Assembly: GCA_014872875.1 (NCBI GenBank)
Contig: WKFI01000005.1
Location: 186,001 to 250,000 of the forward strand
Direction: 5' to 3'
Origin: Paracoccaceae bacterium
Lineage (GTDB): Bacteria; Pseudomonadota; Alphaproteobacteria; Rhodobacterales; Rhodobacteraceae
DNA: 64,000 nucleotides
In this document: positions 63,128 through 64,000 of the stretch, in pieces
Position numbering within the stretch: position 1 is the stretch's first letter
How the letters are laid out: the number at the start of each line of letters is the position of its first letter
Notes under the pieces: generated by a model
What the model saw: the letters and a program-made list of their open reading frames with translations, nothing else
Told to the model about the DNA's origin: nothing
Databases searched by the model: none
Position numbers and translations under genes: made by a program

Positions 63128-63766
63128 GTGCAGGATCTTGTCGAACGTTTCGTGACTTTGTGGGTCGTGATCGACCCGATTGGAACCATTCCCGTTTTTG
63201 TCGCCGTAACTGCCGGGCTGGACGCTGCTGGCCGGCGCAGCGCTGCATTGCTGGCGACACTCGTCAGTGCCGGGGTTTTGCTGTTCTTCCTGATCTGCGG
63301 GCAATTGTTGATCGATGCTTTGGATATCGGGCTCAACTCCTTCCAGTTTGCCGGCGGCATCATCCTGTTCCTGTTTGCGCTGACAATGATCTTTGGCGAC
63401 AGCAAGCCGGACACAGACCTGAAGCAGTCCGAAACCGAAACACCTGCAGGCAGCGACAAGCCCAACCCGGCGATCTTTCCACTGGCGGTCCCTTCATTGG
63501 CGTCGCCCGGAGCGATGTTGGCCATCGTGCTGCTGACCGACAACAATCGCTTCGGTGTGATCGATCAGGGCCTCACCGCTCTGGTCATGCTGGGGGTTCT
63601 GCTGGCAGCCTATATCTGTATGCGGCTGGCGGACCCGATCATTCGTCTGATTGGCCACTCCGGCAGCGCCATTGTCAGCCGGGTCATGGGGATGATCCTG
63701 GCCTCGGTCGCGGCGAATTCGGTTCTCTCGGCGGTGCTCAATATCGTCGAGACCGGCACGTTGTAA
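63128..63766 (+). CDS. MarC family membrane protein (UPF0056)
   Basis: 212 residues with six membrane helices. The N-terminus MQDLVERFVTLWVVIDPIGTIPVFVAVTAGLD has the MarC signature DPIGTIPVF; a second repeat-like PLAVPSLASPGAMLAIVLL lies near residue 120. The start is GTG 63128, with AGGAGG 5 bases upstream; a TTG at 63113 is weaker. The family function is not established. Possibly co-transcribed with the NifU-like gene 57 bp upstream. Confidence 0.88.
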   Translation: MQDLVERFVTLWVVIDPIGTIPVFVAVTAGLDAAGRRSAALLATLVSAGVLLFFLICGQLLIDALDIGLNSFQFAGGIILFLFALTMIFGDSKPDTDLKQSETETPAGSDKPNPAIFPLAVPSLASPGAMLAIVLLTDNNRFGVIDQGLTALVMLGVLLAAYICMRLADPIIRLIGHSGSAIVSRVMGMILASVAANSVLSAVLNIVETGTL

Positions 63767-63773
63767 CCCACAG

Positions 63774-63811
63774 AAAAAACCGCCGCTCATCCCGGGCGGA
63801 GATGGCGGCGG
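63774..63811 (-). terminator. Intrinsic terminator facing left from a minus-strand unit beyond the right edge
   Basis: Stem CCGCCGC / GCGGCGG with an 18-base GC-rich interior; on the minus strand it is followed by TTTTTT. So a minus-strand transcript from the right ends here, converging with marC. Confidence 0.7.
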
Positions 63812-64000
63812 CAGGCTATGCGAAACTCACGTGGGACCCATTTGCATCCGGCGGACCGCGAGGCAGGTCCTGGGAAGGGATCGGTTTGGCAGGTCACCCC
63901 TCCGTTTCAATAGGGACAGGATGTGGATGCGATGGCGTGAGAGCGCAGGCAGAAAAGGGTAACGCGGATTAGTACATTCCAGGCAGATGAAGGGCCGCCC
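63812..64000. other. Unassigned right-edge segment
   Basis: 189 bases between the left-facing terminator and the edge. A minus-strand frame without ATG runs in from the edge for about 57 codons to a stop near 63831 but has no recognisable family. The segment could instead be the 3' end of a structured RNA. I could not decide. Confidence 0.35.

Noticed and set aside
63820-64000. SRP RNA or RNase P RNA at the right edge
   Set aside because: Fragments such as GGCAGGTCC and AGGGACAGG look tempting, but the conserved SRP loop and the RNase P GAGGAAAGTCC block are absent.

Overview
The window is chromosomal DNA from an alphaproteobacterium of the family Rhodobacteraceae, most like the marine Roseobacter group (Ruegeria-like). 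The evidence is the high GC coding sequence, the syntenic run dusB-ntrBC-ntrYX-trkAH-hfq-hflX, a fused ispDF, MocR and MttB-superfamily proteins, the DUF6456/DUF6477 pair, RTX proteins ending in DFIF/DFIL, and a MetA with Glu111. I see no rRNA, tRNA, CRISPR array, prophage or intact insertion sequence. It is ordinary core chromosome with a few accessory insertions.

Layout. 1-9.3 kb: purL, tkt, a coiled-coil gene coupled to zapA, a possible 6S RNA, a sugar-type acetyltransferase, the grxD and bolA iron-sulfur partners, a PEP-mutase/isocitrate-lyase-like enzyme and a thioesterase. 9.3-17 kb: a DUF808 membrane protein, gap behind two CceR-like operators, an overlooked 47-residue membrane protein, hflX-hfq, trkH-trkA and a small lipoprotein. 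17-28 kb: the nitrogen/redox regulators ntrX, ntrY, ntrC, ntrB with dusB on the minus strand, then divergent ispDF-pgpA-cinA and amtB. 28-34.5 kb: an MmgE/PrpD protein, a RatA/COQ10 protein, hpt, a relatively A+T-rich serine hydrolase, an M20 amidohydrolase and lipA.

34.5-43.5 kb is the most accessory part: two tandem paralogous RTX proteins with their own upstream elements, a peroxiredoxin, the divergent DUF6456/DUF6477 genes around three DnaA-box-like repeats, a non-pyrrolysine MttB-family methyltransferase and an unrecognised Cys/His-rich protein built of two related halves. 43.6-50.3 kb: guaA, a VOC protein, a DMT exporter, an orphan P-loop protein, metA, ppk2 and a TetR regulator. 50.4-52.9 kb: a surface-glycan type insertion (sulfotransferase, GT2, GT25). 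53-64 kb: rplM-rpsI, a MocR regulator divergent from an 82-residue protein across TTGTA/TACAA palindromes, speDE, a PaaI thioesterase, an enoyl-CoA hydratase, a structured inverted repeat before trmFO, a methyltransferase, gluQ, hisI, a NifU-like scaffold and marC.

How the genes work together: NtrB/NtrC and NtrY/NtrX sense nitrogen and cell-envelope/redox status next to amtB. GrxD, BolA and the NifU-like scaffold belong to iron-sulfur cluster handling, which LipA needs. gap and tkt serve central carbon metabolism. Many gene pairs are translationally coupled by ATGA/GTGA overlaps. Gene starts were chosen from family alignment and Shine-Dalgarno position, so several differ from the longest open frame. 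All family assignments are from reading motifs, not from database searches.
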